Source: CAVSRC01 sp963750065
GTDB taxonomy: Bacteria; Pseudomonadota; Alphaproteobacteria; Rhizobiales; Kaistiaceae
Reading direction: 5' to 3'
NCBI GenBank assembly: GCA_963750065.1
Contig: CAVVPK010000015.1
Span: 62,001-126,000, forward strand
Length of the DNA: 64,000 bases
Of this stretch, positions 7,535 to 17,098 are shown one piece after another. Below the pieces are notes generated by a model, which searched no databases, was not told where the DNA came from, and worked only from the letters and a program-made list of their open reading frames with translations. Every line of letters starts with the position of its first letter. Position 1 is the stretch's first letter. Position numbers and translations under genes: made by a program.

Positions 7535-8585
7535 GGTTCGCTGCCCTCGGCTTTGCACCGGATGAGCGGATCGCAAGCAACAGAATCGTTAATTCTTGAT
7601 CGTTAGAATCTACGTTAAGATCGCCACAAGCGCTGGAACTGGCGTCAGAAATTGCCGCTCCCGGTTCCTGATGGCACGGGTCTGCGGTTCCCGATGGCAC
7701 GGGACCGTCAGTTCCCGATAGCACGACGGTCTCCACAGCCGTTCCACATGCCGGTGTGGATTGCTGCGCAGGGCAGAAGACCAGTAACTCGCCCCTGCCA
7801 CGATCGCGCTCGATGTCGAGCCGATATCCCGGGAGGGGCTGCCGGCAGGCCATGTCGCGCAGTTCGAAGGCGAAGCGCTTGTATGGCGAGAGGCTCGCCG
7901 ACTTGTCGTAGAGGTGCTGAAAATCGAACCGCCAGCCTGCGCGCTGTCGACCGGCGTGCTTGCGCACGATGCGATAGAGCCAGCGCTCCAGGCCGCCCTT
8001 CGACTTGAAATATGCGCGGTCGATGGTGAGCACGAGGGCGTCATCAAGGACGGCCTTGTAGAACCAGTCCGGCACGATGAGATCGATGCCGTCAGGACGG
8101 CCATTCGCATCGGCGCGCTCACTCCATTCGTTGACCCAGGAAAAGCGATGCATGCGTCGTTCGCTCGTCTGACGCAGCGTAGTCGCGATCGTGGTGGACT
8201 GGAGACGGTCGAGCGCTGCCTTGAGCCGGTGATAATCGCGTGCGCTGTCGCCGCGACCGATGAACGCCAGAATCTCGTAGGGCGTGGCGGCCATCAGGCG
8301 CGAGGTGCGCAGTCCGGCGTCGCGCGCTTGGACGATCTGAGAGGCCGCCCAGATCAGGACATCCGCATCCCAGATCGTCGCCATGCCGTGCTCGGGCACG
8401 GCTTCGACGCGGATTGCAATCGCGCCCGCGCGGTAGTCGATCGGCGTGGTGCGATGTGTCTTTGCAAGCGAGAAGAAGGGATAGGCCATAAGGTCCTGCG
8501 CGTCGCGCGGTTTGAGATCGCCGGGTAGCGCCCGGAACAGCTCGAGCTGCTCACGTTCGGACCGTGGGCGGTGGCGGGGCGACAT
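7503..8585 (-). CDS. repA: RepA-like replication initiator protein
   Basis: Encodes 360 residues. It opens with MSPRHRPRSEREQLELFRAL and carries AQDLMAYPFFSLAK and EILAFIGRGDSARDYHRLKA, typical of the replication initiator A family in alphaproteobacterial plasmids and integrative elements. Winged-helix segments lie in the middle and FDFQHLYDKSASLSPYKRFA toward the C-terminus. It would bind origin iterons; I could not identify such repeats nearby. The last ~70 residues are low in family resemblance and overlap the parA remnant by 32 bases, so the 3' end may have been extended by loss of the original stop. It probably once allowed replication of the excised circle. Confidence 0.8.
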   Translation of the reverse strand: MSPRHRPRSEREQLELFRALPGDLKPRDAQDLMAYPFFSLAKTHRTTPIDYRAGAIAIRVEAVPEHGMATIWDADVLIWAASQIVQARDAGLRTSRLMAATPYEILAFIGRGDSARDYHRLKAALDRLQSTTIATTLRQTSERRMHRFSWVNEWSERADANGRPDGIDLIVPDWFYKAVLDDALVLTIDRAYFKSKGGLERWLYRIVRKHAGRQRAGWRFDFQHLYDKSASLSPYKRFAFELRDMACRQPLPGYRLDIERDRGRGELLVFCPAQQSTPACGTAVETVVLSGTDGPVPSGTADPCHQEPGAAISDASSSACGDLNVDSNDQELTILLLAIRSSGAKPRAANHDRCARRTPW

Positions 8586-8594
8586 CGGCGCTCT

Positions 8595-11500
8595 CTAGCG
8601 GCGCGGATTGAGGCGGTCGCGCATGGTATCAGTGAAGCCGGTGAGTTCGATGCGGTTCGCGCCCATGACGCGGGCGCGGCGAAGCTGCAGGCCCTCGGCG
8701 AGGTCGAGAATCGTGCGGCCGTCCATCAGCGCGGCGAAGGCGTCGTCGGGGGTGAGCGACGTGCCGCCGGTCGTCGTGGCGTTCGCCGCCCAGGCCGGCG
8801 AGACCTTGCGGCCAATGATCCGCTCGCCGGTGTCGGTCTGCAGCCGGTAGACCCGCGTTGACTCGTTCGGCAGGCGCTTCCAGATCGGCAGAAGCAGTCC
8901 GGCGACCATGTGGAGGATGCTGTCGGTGATTCTTCGCCGCAAGGTCGGCATGGTAGGAGCGTCCTGTCCCTCCGGCGTCGGAGAAGACGAGAATGCGCTT
9001 GGCATCATCCATAAGGCGGAGGTCTCGGCCAGATTGGCGGCGACGGCGCGGCTTTCGACGGCGAGACGATTGCCTTTGCGAACGATGCGGCGCGAGCGGC
9101 CGGATACTTCGGCCACTTGTGTCGTGCCGAAGCGCTGGACGATCTGGTCGAGCGCGCCGGGGATCGGTGGCAGCGAAGCGAGCTTTTCGATGAGCCGATC
9201 ACGCCGGGCGACGGCCTCGCGGCTTTCGACCGGCTGGCCATCACGGAACACCGGGCGCGAGCACAGATTGCCGTCTCCATCGGTGAAGGGCTCGTAGAGC
9301 TGCACCGGGAAGGAATGGGCCAGGTAGTCGAGCACATATTCGCGAGGCGTGATGTCGACCTGGATATCGTTCCAGTCCTCGGTCGGAATCTCGGCGAGGC
9401 GCCGTTCCATCAGAGCTTCCCCGGTCGAGACGATCTGGATGACGGCCGCATGGCCGGCTTCGAGATCGGCGTCGATGGCGCGGATCAGGGAGGGCGTCTT
9501 CATCGCCGTGATGAGGTGATTGAAGAAGCGCTGCTTGGCGCTTTCGAAGGCCGAGCGGGCGGCCGACTTGGCCTGCGCGTTCAGCGTGCCCTCACTGCCG
9601 GTGACGTTTGTCGCCTGCATCGCGGCATCGAGGTTGTTGTGAATGATTGCGAAGGCGCCGGCATAGGCGTCATAGATGCGCCGCTGCTCATCGGTGAGCT
9701 GGTGCTCGACCAGCTCGTATTCGACCCCTTCATAGGAGAGAGAGCGGGCCTGATAGAGGCCGAGCGCCTTCAAATCGCGCGCCAACACTTCCATGGCGGC
9801 GACCCCGCCATCCTCGATCGCCTCGACGAACTCGGCGCGCGTGGCGAAGGGGAAATCCTCACCGCCCCACAGGCCGAGCCGCTGCGCATAGGCGAGATTG
9901 TGCACCGTGGTGGCGCCGGTTGCCGAGACGGAGACGACGCGCGCATCGACTAGCGCGTGCTGCAGGCGCAGCCCGGCGCGGCCCTGCTGCGAGGCGGCCT
10001 GGTCGCCGCGTTCGCCCTTCGATCCGGCGGCGTTCTGCATGGCGTGGCTTTCGTCGAAAATGATCACTCCATCGAAATCTTCTCCCAACCAATCGACGAT
10101 CTGTTGGACGCGCGAAGCCTTCGATCCGCGCTCGTCGGAGCGCAGCGTGGCGTAGGTCGCAAAAAGGATGCCTTGCGAGAGGCGGATCGGCGTGCCCTGG
10201 CGAAAGCGCGAGAGCGGCGTGACCAGGAGTCGCTCCTGACCGAGTGCCGACCAGTCCCGCTGCGCGTCCTCGATCAGCTTGTCGGACTTGGACACCCAGA
10301 CGGCGCGGCGGCGGCCCTTGAGCCAGTTGTCGAGGAGGATGCCGGCGACCTGGCGACCCTTGCCCGCGCCGGTGCCGTCGCCGAGGAACCAGCCGCGCCG
10401 GAAGCGAACGGCGCCGTCGTGATCGTCGGCGGCCGCGGTGACGACGTCGCAGGTCTCATCAACGATCCAGGCGCCGGCGAGATGCTGGGCATGGGCCTCG
10501 CCGGCATAGATGACGCTTTCGAGCTGGGCGTCAGACAGCACGCCGTCAGCTACAGCGAAGCCGGCAGATGCGGACGATAGCTCGGCTTGGGTGGCGCGAC
10601 CGAGGCCATGGCCGCGGATTGCACGAGCCGGGTCGGATGCGCCTGAGAGCCGGGAATACGGATCGACTGAAGCGCGTATCCTTCATAAAGCGCATCGGTG
10701 AGCCGCACGCCTTCCGGCGGCGTCCAGTCGACGGTTTCGTAGTCGAGCGCCTCGCCCTGCGGTGCGGATAGGAGCGGCGTTGGTGCAATGTCGGCACGCG
10801 CAGAGACGGTTCTGGTGACAGACGCCGAGCGGTTGGCGCGGGCAGGTCCTGCTTGCAGCTCCACGGATGGGCGGGGCGGCACCTGCGTCAAAACCCAATC
10901 GAGTAGCGCGGCTGCATCGCCGGCGATGCCAGGCGATGCCGGAAACGCGGTCGGATCGTTGGTCGCGACCTTGTCGATCACCGTTAGCCGCGTGTCGATG
11001 GTCGTGCCGTGCCGCGCGTAGACCGCGCCGTCGATCGCGGCGGTGAAGACCACGCGGCCGTGTTCCTGCGAACGCGCGAAAGCATCTCGCCATTTCGGGG
11101 CATTGGGTGCGAAGCTAGCGCCGGTGATGGCGACGAGCCGCCCGCCGGGCGCAAGGCGCGCTAGCGCCGAGGCGACATGGCGATAGGCGGCATCGGCCAT
11201 CCGGCCCGAGACGTTTGCCATCGCCGAGAATGGCGGGTTCATCAGCACGACGCTGGGCACGACGGCGGCATCCAGATGATCGTCGATCTGCGCGGCGTTG
11301 AAGCGCGTGACGGATAGAGCTGGAAAGAGTGAGGAAAGGAGGTCTGCCCGCGCCTCGGCGAGTTCGTTGAGGTGGAGGGTGCCCCCGGCGAACTCGGCCA
11401 AAATTGCAAGCAGTCCGGTGCCGGCGGACGGCTCCAGCACGATGTCGTCCGCCGTGATGGCGGCGGCGGTCGCCGCGGCGAAGCCGAGCGCGAGCGGCGT

Positions 11501-11881
11501 CGAGAATTGCTGGAAGGCCTCGCTCTCTTCGGAGCGGCGTGTGTGCGAGGGCAGAAGGTCGGCGACCTTCGCCAGCAAACGAAGCGCGGCGGCCGGAGAC
11601 CCGGCTTTGCGCAGAAGCGCCTTTCCGTATTTGCGCAGGAACAGGACGGCCGCGCCTTCGCAGGCGTCATAGGCCGTCTTCCAGTCCCAGGCGCCATCGG
11701 TGTCGGAGCCTCCGATGGCAGCGTCCATCGCGACGCGCAAGGCCGGCGCATCGATGCGGCACCCTTGTTCGAGATGCGGCAGGAGAAGGCGGGCGGTGCC
11801 GGCAAGCGCCGGCGCGGAGTCAGGGGAAGCAAGCGGCTGGGCGGCGCGTGCGAGCGCCGCCGCCGGGACAATCTCTGTCAT
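8595..11881 (-). pseudogene. strawberry-notch-family methyltransferase-helicase, broken
   Basis: The normal protein is ~1,400 residues with an N-terminal adenine-methyltransferase-like domain and a strawberry-notch helicase. Here ATG at 11881 begins the methyltransferase half (DIVLEPSAGTGLL, VLMNPPFSAMANVSGR). The frame stops at 10550 and resumes one base out of phase at LSDAQLESVIYAGEAHAQHL, consistent with a 1-base loss. The helicase half has FLGDGTGAGKGRQ (Walker A) and IIFDESHAMQN. Near 8945-9012 it shifts frame again: RILVFSDAGGTGRSYHADL occurs in another frame and is followed immediately by the far C-terminal region, so several hundred residues are missing. The final tail is also cut. 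The original likely served element maintenance or defence. Confidence 0.82.
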
Positions 11882-11892
11882 GAGAAGGATCT

Positions 11893-11965
11893 CGGGAGAG
11901 CGGGAACGGGACGAGCCGGCCGGCGCTCTCTCTCGGACCGACACGGCTCAAACCCGTCCCGGCCC
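11893..11965 (-). promoter_or_regulatory. structured leader upstream of the strawberry-notch gene
   Basis: On the minus strand an outer stem CGGGACG/CGTCCCG encloses an inner GAGCCG/CGGCTC pairing. The segment contains the run CCGAGAGAGAG also found in the parB and ardC leaders. It lies directly before the ATG at 11881. See the other two copies at 14833-14882 and 16295-16344. The similarity is visible; the regulatory role is inferred. Confidence 0.45.
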
Positions 11966-11976
11966 GCCTCTCGCTC

Positions 11977-12204
11977 TCACGGCGCCTCCGGCGCCGGCGG
12001 GAGATAGGTGTCGCAAGGGTTGCCTTCGGCGAGGTGTCCGAACGGCGTGAAGAGGAATTCTTCGCCGTCCCGGCCAACGGCGCAATCGACGTAGCGGGGC
12101 GCGCCGGTCGCTGCGTCGGTGCATTCGAGCAGCGCGAGATTGCCGTCGGCGGCCGCGCGCAGCAGCGTCTGGAAATTGGCGCGGGCATGGTTGGGAATGC
12201 TCAT
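11977..12204 (-). CDS. DUF6117 family protein
   Basis: Encodes 75 residues from ATG at 12204, overlapping the stop of the upstream gene (ATGA). It begins MSIPNHARANFQTLLRAAAD and includes FLFTPFGHLAEGNP, the pattern of the DUF6117 family found in alphaproteobacterial mobile elements. The function is unknown; the small acidic protein probably works together with its coupled neighbour. It seems intact. Confidence 0.75.
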   Translation of the reverse strand: MSIPNHARANFQTLLRAAADGNLALLECTDAATGAPRYVDCAVGRDGEEFLFTPFGHLAEGNPCDTYLPPAPEAP

Positions 12205-12611
12205 GGCCGGCCTACCTCGATCGTGTCGTCGAGCCAGCCATGCGTGGCGATCCAGGCGACGGTGTCGCCGCGTCCGAGGTCGAGGACATGCGCGCCGCCG
12301 CCGAAGGCGTTTACCCGCGGACGCGAGCAGGTGTTGGCCCATTGAAATCTCCAGCGGCCAGTGAGCTTGAACTCGATGGCACAGCGCAGAACGAAGTCAA
12401 TGACACGCTGCGGATCGCCGGTGCGGTCGTCCCGCATCCAGAGGTGCGAGCCTTCGTGGGCGGAATCGATCGACAAGAGAAAGCCGCCGGAGGGTGGGTC
12501 CTCCGCGGCGCCTTCCGCGCAAAGATCATTGTAGAGCTCCAACGCGCGGGCGGCGTTGTCAGGCGTGCCCACATCGAGCAGGTAGGAGGAGTGTGTGAAA
12601 TAGTCAGCCAT
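12201..12611 (-). CDS. conserved mobile-element protein of unknown function, 136 aa
   Basis: Encodes 136 residues from ATG at 12611 with a strong AGGAGG ribosome-binding site eight bases upstream. The sequence starts MADYFTHSSYLLDVGTPDNA and ends with VAWIATHGWLDDTIEVG. I know this type of protein only as an accessory gene beside DUF6117, strawberry notch and parB in similar elements; no catalytic motif is evident. It overlaps the DUF6117 start by four bases. A terminator-like hairpin ends 18 bases before its start, so its expression may depend on readthrough or on a separate promoter. Confidence 0.7.
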   Translation of the reverse strand: MADYFTHSSYLLDVGTPDNAARALELYNDLCAEGAAEDPPSGGFLLSIDSAHEGSHLWMRDDRTGDPQRVIDFVLRCAIEFKLTGRWRFQWANTCSRPRVNAFGGGAHVLDLGRGDTVAWIATHGWLDDTIEVGRP

Positions 12612-12628
12612 GGCGGCCTCCTGAAACG

Positions 12629-12653
12629 AAAAAGCCCGGCGCAATGGCCGGGC
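12629..12653 (-). terminator. Rho-independent terminator-like hairpin between parB and the 136-aa gene
   Basis: On the minus strand GCCCGGC and GCCGGGC form a 7-bp GC stem with a 6-base loop, followed at once by TTTTT. It lies after parB and ends only 18 bases before the next start codon. It therefore acts either as the parB terminator or as an attenuator in front of the next gene pair. Confidence 0.65.
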
Positions 12654-12680
12654 GTTGATCGGGATTGCGGGTGAAGAGCG

Positions 12681-12704
12681 GCGGGACGGCCGAAGCCGTC
12701 CCGC
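12681..12704 (-). other. 10-bp hairpin with UUCG tetraloop after parB
   Basis: A perfect inverted repeat GCGGGACGGC/GCCGTCCCGC encloses TTCG on the minus strand, closed by C-G. It lies just past the parB stop. There is no T-run, so it is more likely an mRNA 3'-end stabiliser than a terminator. Confidence 0.55.
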
Positions 12705-12711
12705 CCTCGGT

Positions 12712-14823
12712 TCATTCGGCTGCGACGGCCTGCGAATGGTCGACGCTGCCGGTGTTGGTGTGCTCGTCCTCGATGAGAAAGGCTGGAAGCGCATCGGATT
12801 CGGCCCCCTCATCGCCGGCATCGACGGTGTCGGGCTCGGCCAGGCGCAGCGGTTCGGGAAGCCAGCCGCTGTCGGCGAGAAGCCGTTCGGCCTCTTTCGC
12901 CATGTCCGGCTTCTTCAGATGGTCGATGAGCTGCGCGGTCTCTTCGCCCTTGGCTTCGCGCACAGCTTCGAGGATGCGGGGCTTGGTCACACGGCCGAGA
13001 TAATTGTCCACGGTCGGGCGCCAGCCAGCCTCCACCATGTCGAGCCCGACAGCGCGCGCCAGACGGTCAGCCTCGCGCAGTCGCTGTTGCACACCATGGC
13101 TGGTCGGTCCGGCGCCGTAGCGGTCGGCCTTTCTCGTACAGCGCGTTGACGCCGAACGAGACGCAATGCGCCAGCAGTGCCATGCGGCTCGCATCATCGA
13201 GACCGTCAATCCGCGCCCAGAGAGCCTCATCGTCGCTCGGCAGGTCTGCCTTCCAGGCGTCCTGCCGTTCGGCGATGGCTCTGGCCGCCGCGCTGCCCTT
13301 CAGGTCTTCGGGCTGGACGGGGAAGAACACATGCCGGACGGAGGCTTCCAGGCAACCGGACGAAGCGACATGCTGGAAGGTGTCGCGGACCAGCTTGTGC
13401 AGGAGCGCGGTCATGGCGATGCGCGGATTGTTGGTGATGGCCTCCCGCAGCGCCAGCGTGCGGTGCGCCGTCAACTCAATGACGAGCCGTTCGGGCAACG
13501 ACTTCACCACATCGTCGTCTTCATCCTCGCCCTGCGGTTCGCCGCCGACCGTGATAACGGTGCGCTGTGGGGCGCCGTCAGTATCGGTGCCGGCGTCGTC
13601 ACCACCGCCCGTATCCTGCTCACTGCTACCGATCGTGGCCTCGTCTTCAGGGCGAACATAGCCGCGATCGACACTGAGCCGCCCGTCGTGGCCAATGCTG
13701 ACGAAGATGCCGGCACGGCCGATTTCCGTGGGATCGTACATAACCGGGCTGTCTTCGAAGGCTTCGAGGGCCGTCTCGATCTCGCCGAGCCGTTCGTCCA
13801 CCTCGTCGGGCAGTTCGTCGGCTTCGGCATATTCGGATTCGAGGCGGTCATATTCATTACGCAGGGCTTCGCGTGTGGCGCGTTCCTCATCGCTCAGATC
13901 AACCGGCGTGCCGGTGAGCTCCCGCAGACCGTGCGTGTGGCCATAGGGGAAGTCGGCGGCGACCTGATCCACTTCCAGCCTTCGCCGGCAATGGTCTCCG
14001 CCTCGGCCTTGAGCTTGTCGGCGACGAGCCGTTCGAGCAGTGGCACATCTTCAACCCAGCCGCCATCGTCATCCTCAAACAAGTCGCGCATCACCCGGCC
14101 GCCGGCCTGCTCATAGGCGTCAAGCGTCACGAAGCGCACGCGCCGGTCGGATGCCCGGACGGTGTTCTCCGTCAGCATCCGGCGGATCTGGTAGGGCTCC
14201 TTCGACCAGCTATGCTGGATCGACTCCCAGACCTGCTGCTGGCGTTCGTGATCCGCCGAAACGGTGAAAGCCATGAGCTGCTCCAGCGTCATGCCGTCTT
14301 CCACGTAGACGTCGAGAAGTGTGGGTGAGACGGTGGCAAGCCGCAGGCGCTGCTTGACGATGTTGATCGAGACGAAGAAACGCGCGGCGATGTCCTCTTC
14401 GGTCAGGCCCTGTTCGCGCAACGTCTGGAAAGCGCGGAACTGGTCGAGTGGATGCAGGGCGACGCGCTGCACATTCTCGACCAGCGAGTCCTCTTCAGCC
14501 GAGATGTCGGTGTCCGCCTCTCGCACGATGCACGGGACCGGCGCGGTCTTGGCCAGACGCTTCTTCCTGGCGAGGAGTTCGAGCGCCCGATAGCGGCGGC
14601 CGCCGGCGGGAATCTCGAACATGCCGGTCTCGGCGCCCTCGGCGTCGACGATGGGCCGGGCGTTGAGGCTCTGCAGGAGACCACGGCGGGCGATGTCCTC
14701 AGCCAGGTCCTCGACAGAAATGCCGGCCTTGATGCGCCGGACATTGGACTGGGAAAGGACAAGCTTGTTGAAGGGAATGTCGCGCGAGGCGCTGAGCGCA
14801 ATTTTCTGAGTGGCGGTTGCCAT
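12712..14823 (-). pseudogene. parB: ParB/RepB/Spo0J-type partition protein, two frameshifts
   Basis: Starts at ATG 14823 (MATATQKIALSASRDIPFNK). The ParB nuclease-like fold follows: SNVRRIKAGISVEDLAEDI, then IPAGGRRYRALELL, then a helix-turn-helix region with EEDIAARFFVSINIVKQRLR. Near 13963 the text GWKWI leaves frame and continues one base shifted as VAADFPYGHTHGLREL, consistent with loss of one G. Near 13128 NALYEK leaves frame again and resumes as ADRYGAGPTSHGVQQRLREA, consistent with one added A. It ends at 12712. The intact protein would be ~700 residues, a long element-specific ParB. Its partner parA is also dead, so partition is lost. Sequencing error could explain single-base shifts, but three such genes in one element favour real decay. 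Confidence 0.85.
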
Positions 14824-14832
14824 GATGGGATA

Positions 14833-14882
14833 CTCCGCGACGGGCGCCGAGAGCCTCTCTCTCGGCTCGAAACCCGTCACGG
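14833..14882 (-). promoter_or_regulatory. structured leader upstream of parB
   Basis: The minus strand reads GACGGG, then a perfect CCGAGAG-AGAGG-CTCTCGG hairpin, then CCCGTC, so an outer 6-bp stem encloses an inner 7-bp stem. It ends nine bases before the parB start. About 45 of 50 bases match the ardC leader at 16295-16344. A second small hairpin (AGAGGGC/GCCCTCT) lies just upstream at about 14884-14901. Confidence 0.6.
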
Positions 14883-14950
14883 AAGAGGGCGCAGCCCTCT
14901 CACTCTATCGTCCGGAGTGAGAGCGCCGCGCCGATGGGGTGGGATGGATG

Positions 14951-15328
14951 TCATCGCCTGTTTTGCAAGGATGTCGCGGCGGCCTTGAGCATTCGCTCGC
15001 TCTCCACGATGCTGCCGGCCTGCCGGGCCGCTTCGGCATAGACCGACAGCGGATGGAGACCCTCGAAGAGGATGTCCCGCTCGATGCCGAGACCGAAGGG
15101 CAGAGAGATCGAGGTGAACTCATTCAGGCTGCAGGCGCCGAGCTCCGGACAGCCGAAGCCGAGATCGGCGAGGCCGAACAGCGTGTCGCCGTCCGGTTCC
15201 ATCTCGGTGATGAGCCAGGTGCCCGCGCCGACGGGATTGAAGAATTTCACTACCGGCACATGGTCGACGTCGCGCCGCCGTCCATTGGCCAGCAGCCGGT
15301 CGCGTAGCTCGTCGGTCAAGAGAATCAT
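14951..15328 (-). CDS. DUF2958 domain protein
   Basis: Encodes 125 residues from ATG at 15328, overlapping the ardC stop by four bases. It begins MILLTDELRDRLLANGRR and contains VVKFFNPVGAGTWLITEMEP, then DTLFGLADLGFGCPELG. This is the DUF2958 signature seen in mobile elements beside ArdC antirestriction genes. The biochemical role is unknown. The coupling suggests it acts with ArdC during element entry. It seems intact. Confidence 0.85.
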   Translation of the reverse strand: MILLTDELRDRLLANGRRRDVDHVPVVKFFNPVGAGTWLITEMEPDGDTLFGLADLGFGCPELGACSLNEFTSISLPFGLGIERDILFEGLHPLSVYAEAARQAGSIVESERMLKAAATSLQNRR

Positions 15329-16287
15329 GCCACCCTCCTGTCGCAAGCGGGCGCGACCGGGCTCGTCTGATCGGCATCGTCCGGCGCAAAGGCCAAAAGC
15401 CAGTCGGCGGCCTTGCTCGCCTGGCTGGCGGCGCGAACGATGGCGTGATCGTCCCCGCGCAGGACCTCCAGCCAGGAACCGATATAATCCGCGTGTCGGA
15501 CCGTCGGCACGATGCCGAGCGAGGCGCAGCAGAAAGCGGCGTTGATCTCGGCGATGAGCTCCTCAAAAGCGTACTTTTTCGTGCCGAACGAGCCGGAGAG
15601 ATCGCGGTTGAGCCGGTGGGGTGCACCGCTGGCGTGGCCGAGCTCGTGCAGCGCGGTGCGATGCCAATTGATCGGCTCGAAATAGGCCTGCGGCGGCGGT
15701 ACCTGCACATAATCATGTGCCGGGACATAGAACGCGCGATTGCCGCCGACGCGGAAATCGATTCCCGTCGCCGCGATCAGAGCCTCGACGCGCGGTTCGA
15801 TCAGACCCGTCGGCGCCGGCGGCGCGGTGGTCGCGACATCCTCGGGCAAGTTCTCGCACTGATCGGTGTTGAAGACGGTGAAGCGCTTCAGGAACGGGAT
15901 CGCCTGCGCATCCTCGCCGGTCTCGGCGGCGCGGCGCTTCTCGTCCTCCGGCACGAAGCGGTTGGCATAGACGACGGTGGTGCCGCGTTCGCCCTTGTGG
16001 ACATTGCCGCCGAGCGACAGCGCCTGGCGGAGTGTCAGCCAGCTCTGGCCGGAAAAGCCGTGCTCGATGACGGCGCCCCAGAGGAGCAGCACGTTGATCC
16101 CGGAATAGGCTCGGCTCGTCGAGGCGTTCTGGGGCATCGCGAGCGGCGCCTTGGCCGCCGCCGTCCCCCAGGGCTGGACCCAGGGCACGCGGCCCGCCTC
16201 CAGCTCGGCGATGATCTTGTCGGTGATCTCGGAATAGATATTGGTCCGGTCGCTCCCGGTGCCGGACCTGCGGTTCTGTCTGGACAT
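15325..16287 (-). CDS. ardC: ArdC-family antirestriction protein with metallopeptidase domain
   Basis: Encodes 320 residues. The N-terminal ssDNA-binding part holds IYSEITDKIIAELEAGRVPW, then SGINVLLLW and KGERGTTVVYANRF. The C-terminal zincin-like peptidase domain has the zinc motif HRTALHELGHASG with a downstream Glu in FEELIAEINAAF. ArdC-type proteins protect incoming single-stranded DNA from restriction. It is preceded by a structured leader shared with parB and the strawberry-notch gene, and its stop overlaps the DUF2958 start. All key residues are present. Confidence 0.9.
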   Translation of the reverse strand: MSRQNRRSGTGSDRTNIYSEITDKIIAELEAGRVPWVQPWGTAAAKAPLAMPQNASTSRAYSGINVLLLWGAVIEHGFSGQSWLTLRQALSLGGNVHKGERGTTVVYANRFVPEDEKRRAAETGEDAQAIPFLKRFTVFNTDQCENLPEDVATTAPPAPTGLIEPRVEALIAATGIDFRVGGNRAFYVPAHDYVQVPPPQAYFEPINWHRTALHELGHASGAPHRLNRDLSGSFGTKKYAFEELIAEINAAFCCASLGIVPTVRHADYIGSWLEVLRGDDHAIVRAASQASKAADWLLAFAPDDADQTSPVAPACDRRVA

Positions 16288-16294
16288 CGCGGTT

Positions 16295-16344
16295 CTCCGC
16301 GACGGGCGCCGAGAACCTCTCCCTCGGCTTCCAACCCGTCACGG
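16295..16344 (-). promoter_or_regulatory. structured leader upstream of ardC
   Basis: The minus strand has GACGGG ... CCCGTC as an outer stem and CCGAGGG/TTCTCGG as an inner stem that pairs over seven positions if two G-U pairs are allowed. It is nearly identical to the parB leader. The A-to-G changes that still permit G-U pairing hint that the RNA fold is conserved. It ends seven bases before the ardC ATG. Confidence 0.6.
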
Positions 16345-16628
16345 CAAACCGGTCCGCACTCTCACTCCAAAAGGGGGCGTTGCGGGGGAATCCCCCGCTG
16401 GAAAGGGGTGCGTCGGCAACGGGAGTGCCGACCAGGGGGAAGGCTTTCCCCCCTCAAAAGCGGATTTCAGGACTGGCGAATTCGCCCTTCGAAGGCGTGG
16501 GTACACGAAAGTGGCGGTCTGTCTGGCCCGCGACGATGGCAGAACAAGGGGGTAGATTGCGGCGAACGCGACATGCGGCGCAAGAGAGGCTCGAACCGGC
16601 GGACGATCGCGCCTAGTCTCCAGTCGCT
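16345..16628. other. junction region between conjugative element and BREX/CoiA fragments
   Basis: There is no supported gene. It contains GC-rich inverted runs such as GCGGGGGAATCCCCCGC at about 16382-16398. The strand of gene content switches here from minus to plus. Confidence 0.35.
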
Positions 16629-17098
16629 ATGCCCTTACGGTGCATCGATGACCGTGGCCAAAGGCTCCTGGCGTTTGATCTGACGCCGGAGCAATGGAGT
16701 GCGCTTGCCGAAACAAATCGCAAGTGCCGCCATTTGTGCATGCCCTGCTGCGGATCGCAGGTATCGCTTCGCCGCTCAAAGCGCGGGACGCAGTTCTTCG
16801 CCCACAAGGTGCTTGGCGCGTGTGCGACCGCCCCCGAGACGGAGGCACATCTCAGGATCAAGCAGATGGCTGTGGAGGTCGCGCGCTCGTATGGATGGGA
16901 GGCAGAAACGGAGGTCTCGGGCAACGGCGATGATGGCGCCCCCTGGCGGGCCGATGTGCTGGCTTGGCGGAATGAGAAGAAGATCGCGATCGAAATCCAG
17001 TGGTCGAGCCAGACCGACGAGGAAACGTTGCGCCGCCAAGAACGCTATCGTCGATCGCATGTGCGCGGGCTCTAGCTCATCCGCCAAAAGGGGTTTCC
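16629..17098 (+). pseudogene. CoiA-like competence protein, nonsense codon and truncated
   Basis: The frame encodes MPLRCIDDRGQRLLAFDLTP, a cysteine pair (CRHLCMPCCGSQV), FFAHKV and the nuclease-like ADVLAWRNEKKIAIEIQWSS followed by RYRRSHVRGL. This corresponds to the N-terminal half of CoiA-like proteins, which have a predicted PD-(D/E)XK core. A TAG replaces the expected Trp codon at 17073-17075, and the frame continues past it as LIRQKGFPV before homology is lost near 17098. The C-terminal half is replaced by the brxD fragment. Two lesions make this a dead gene. In intact islands CoiA-like genes often accompany defence loci. Confidence 0.6.
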
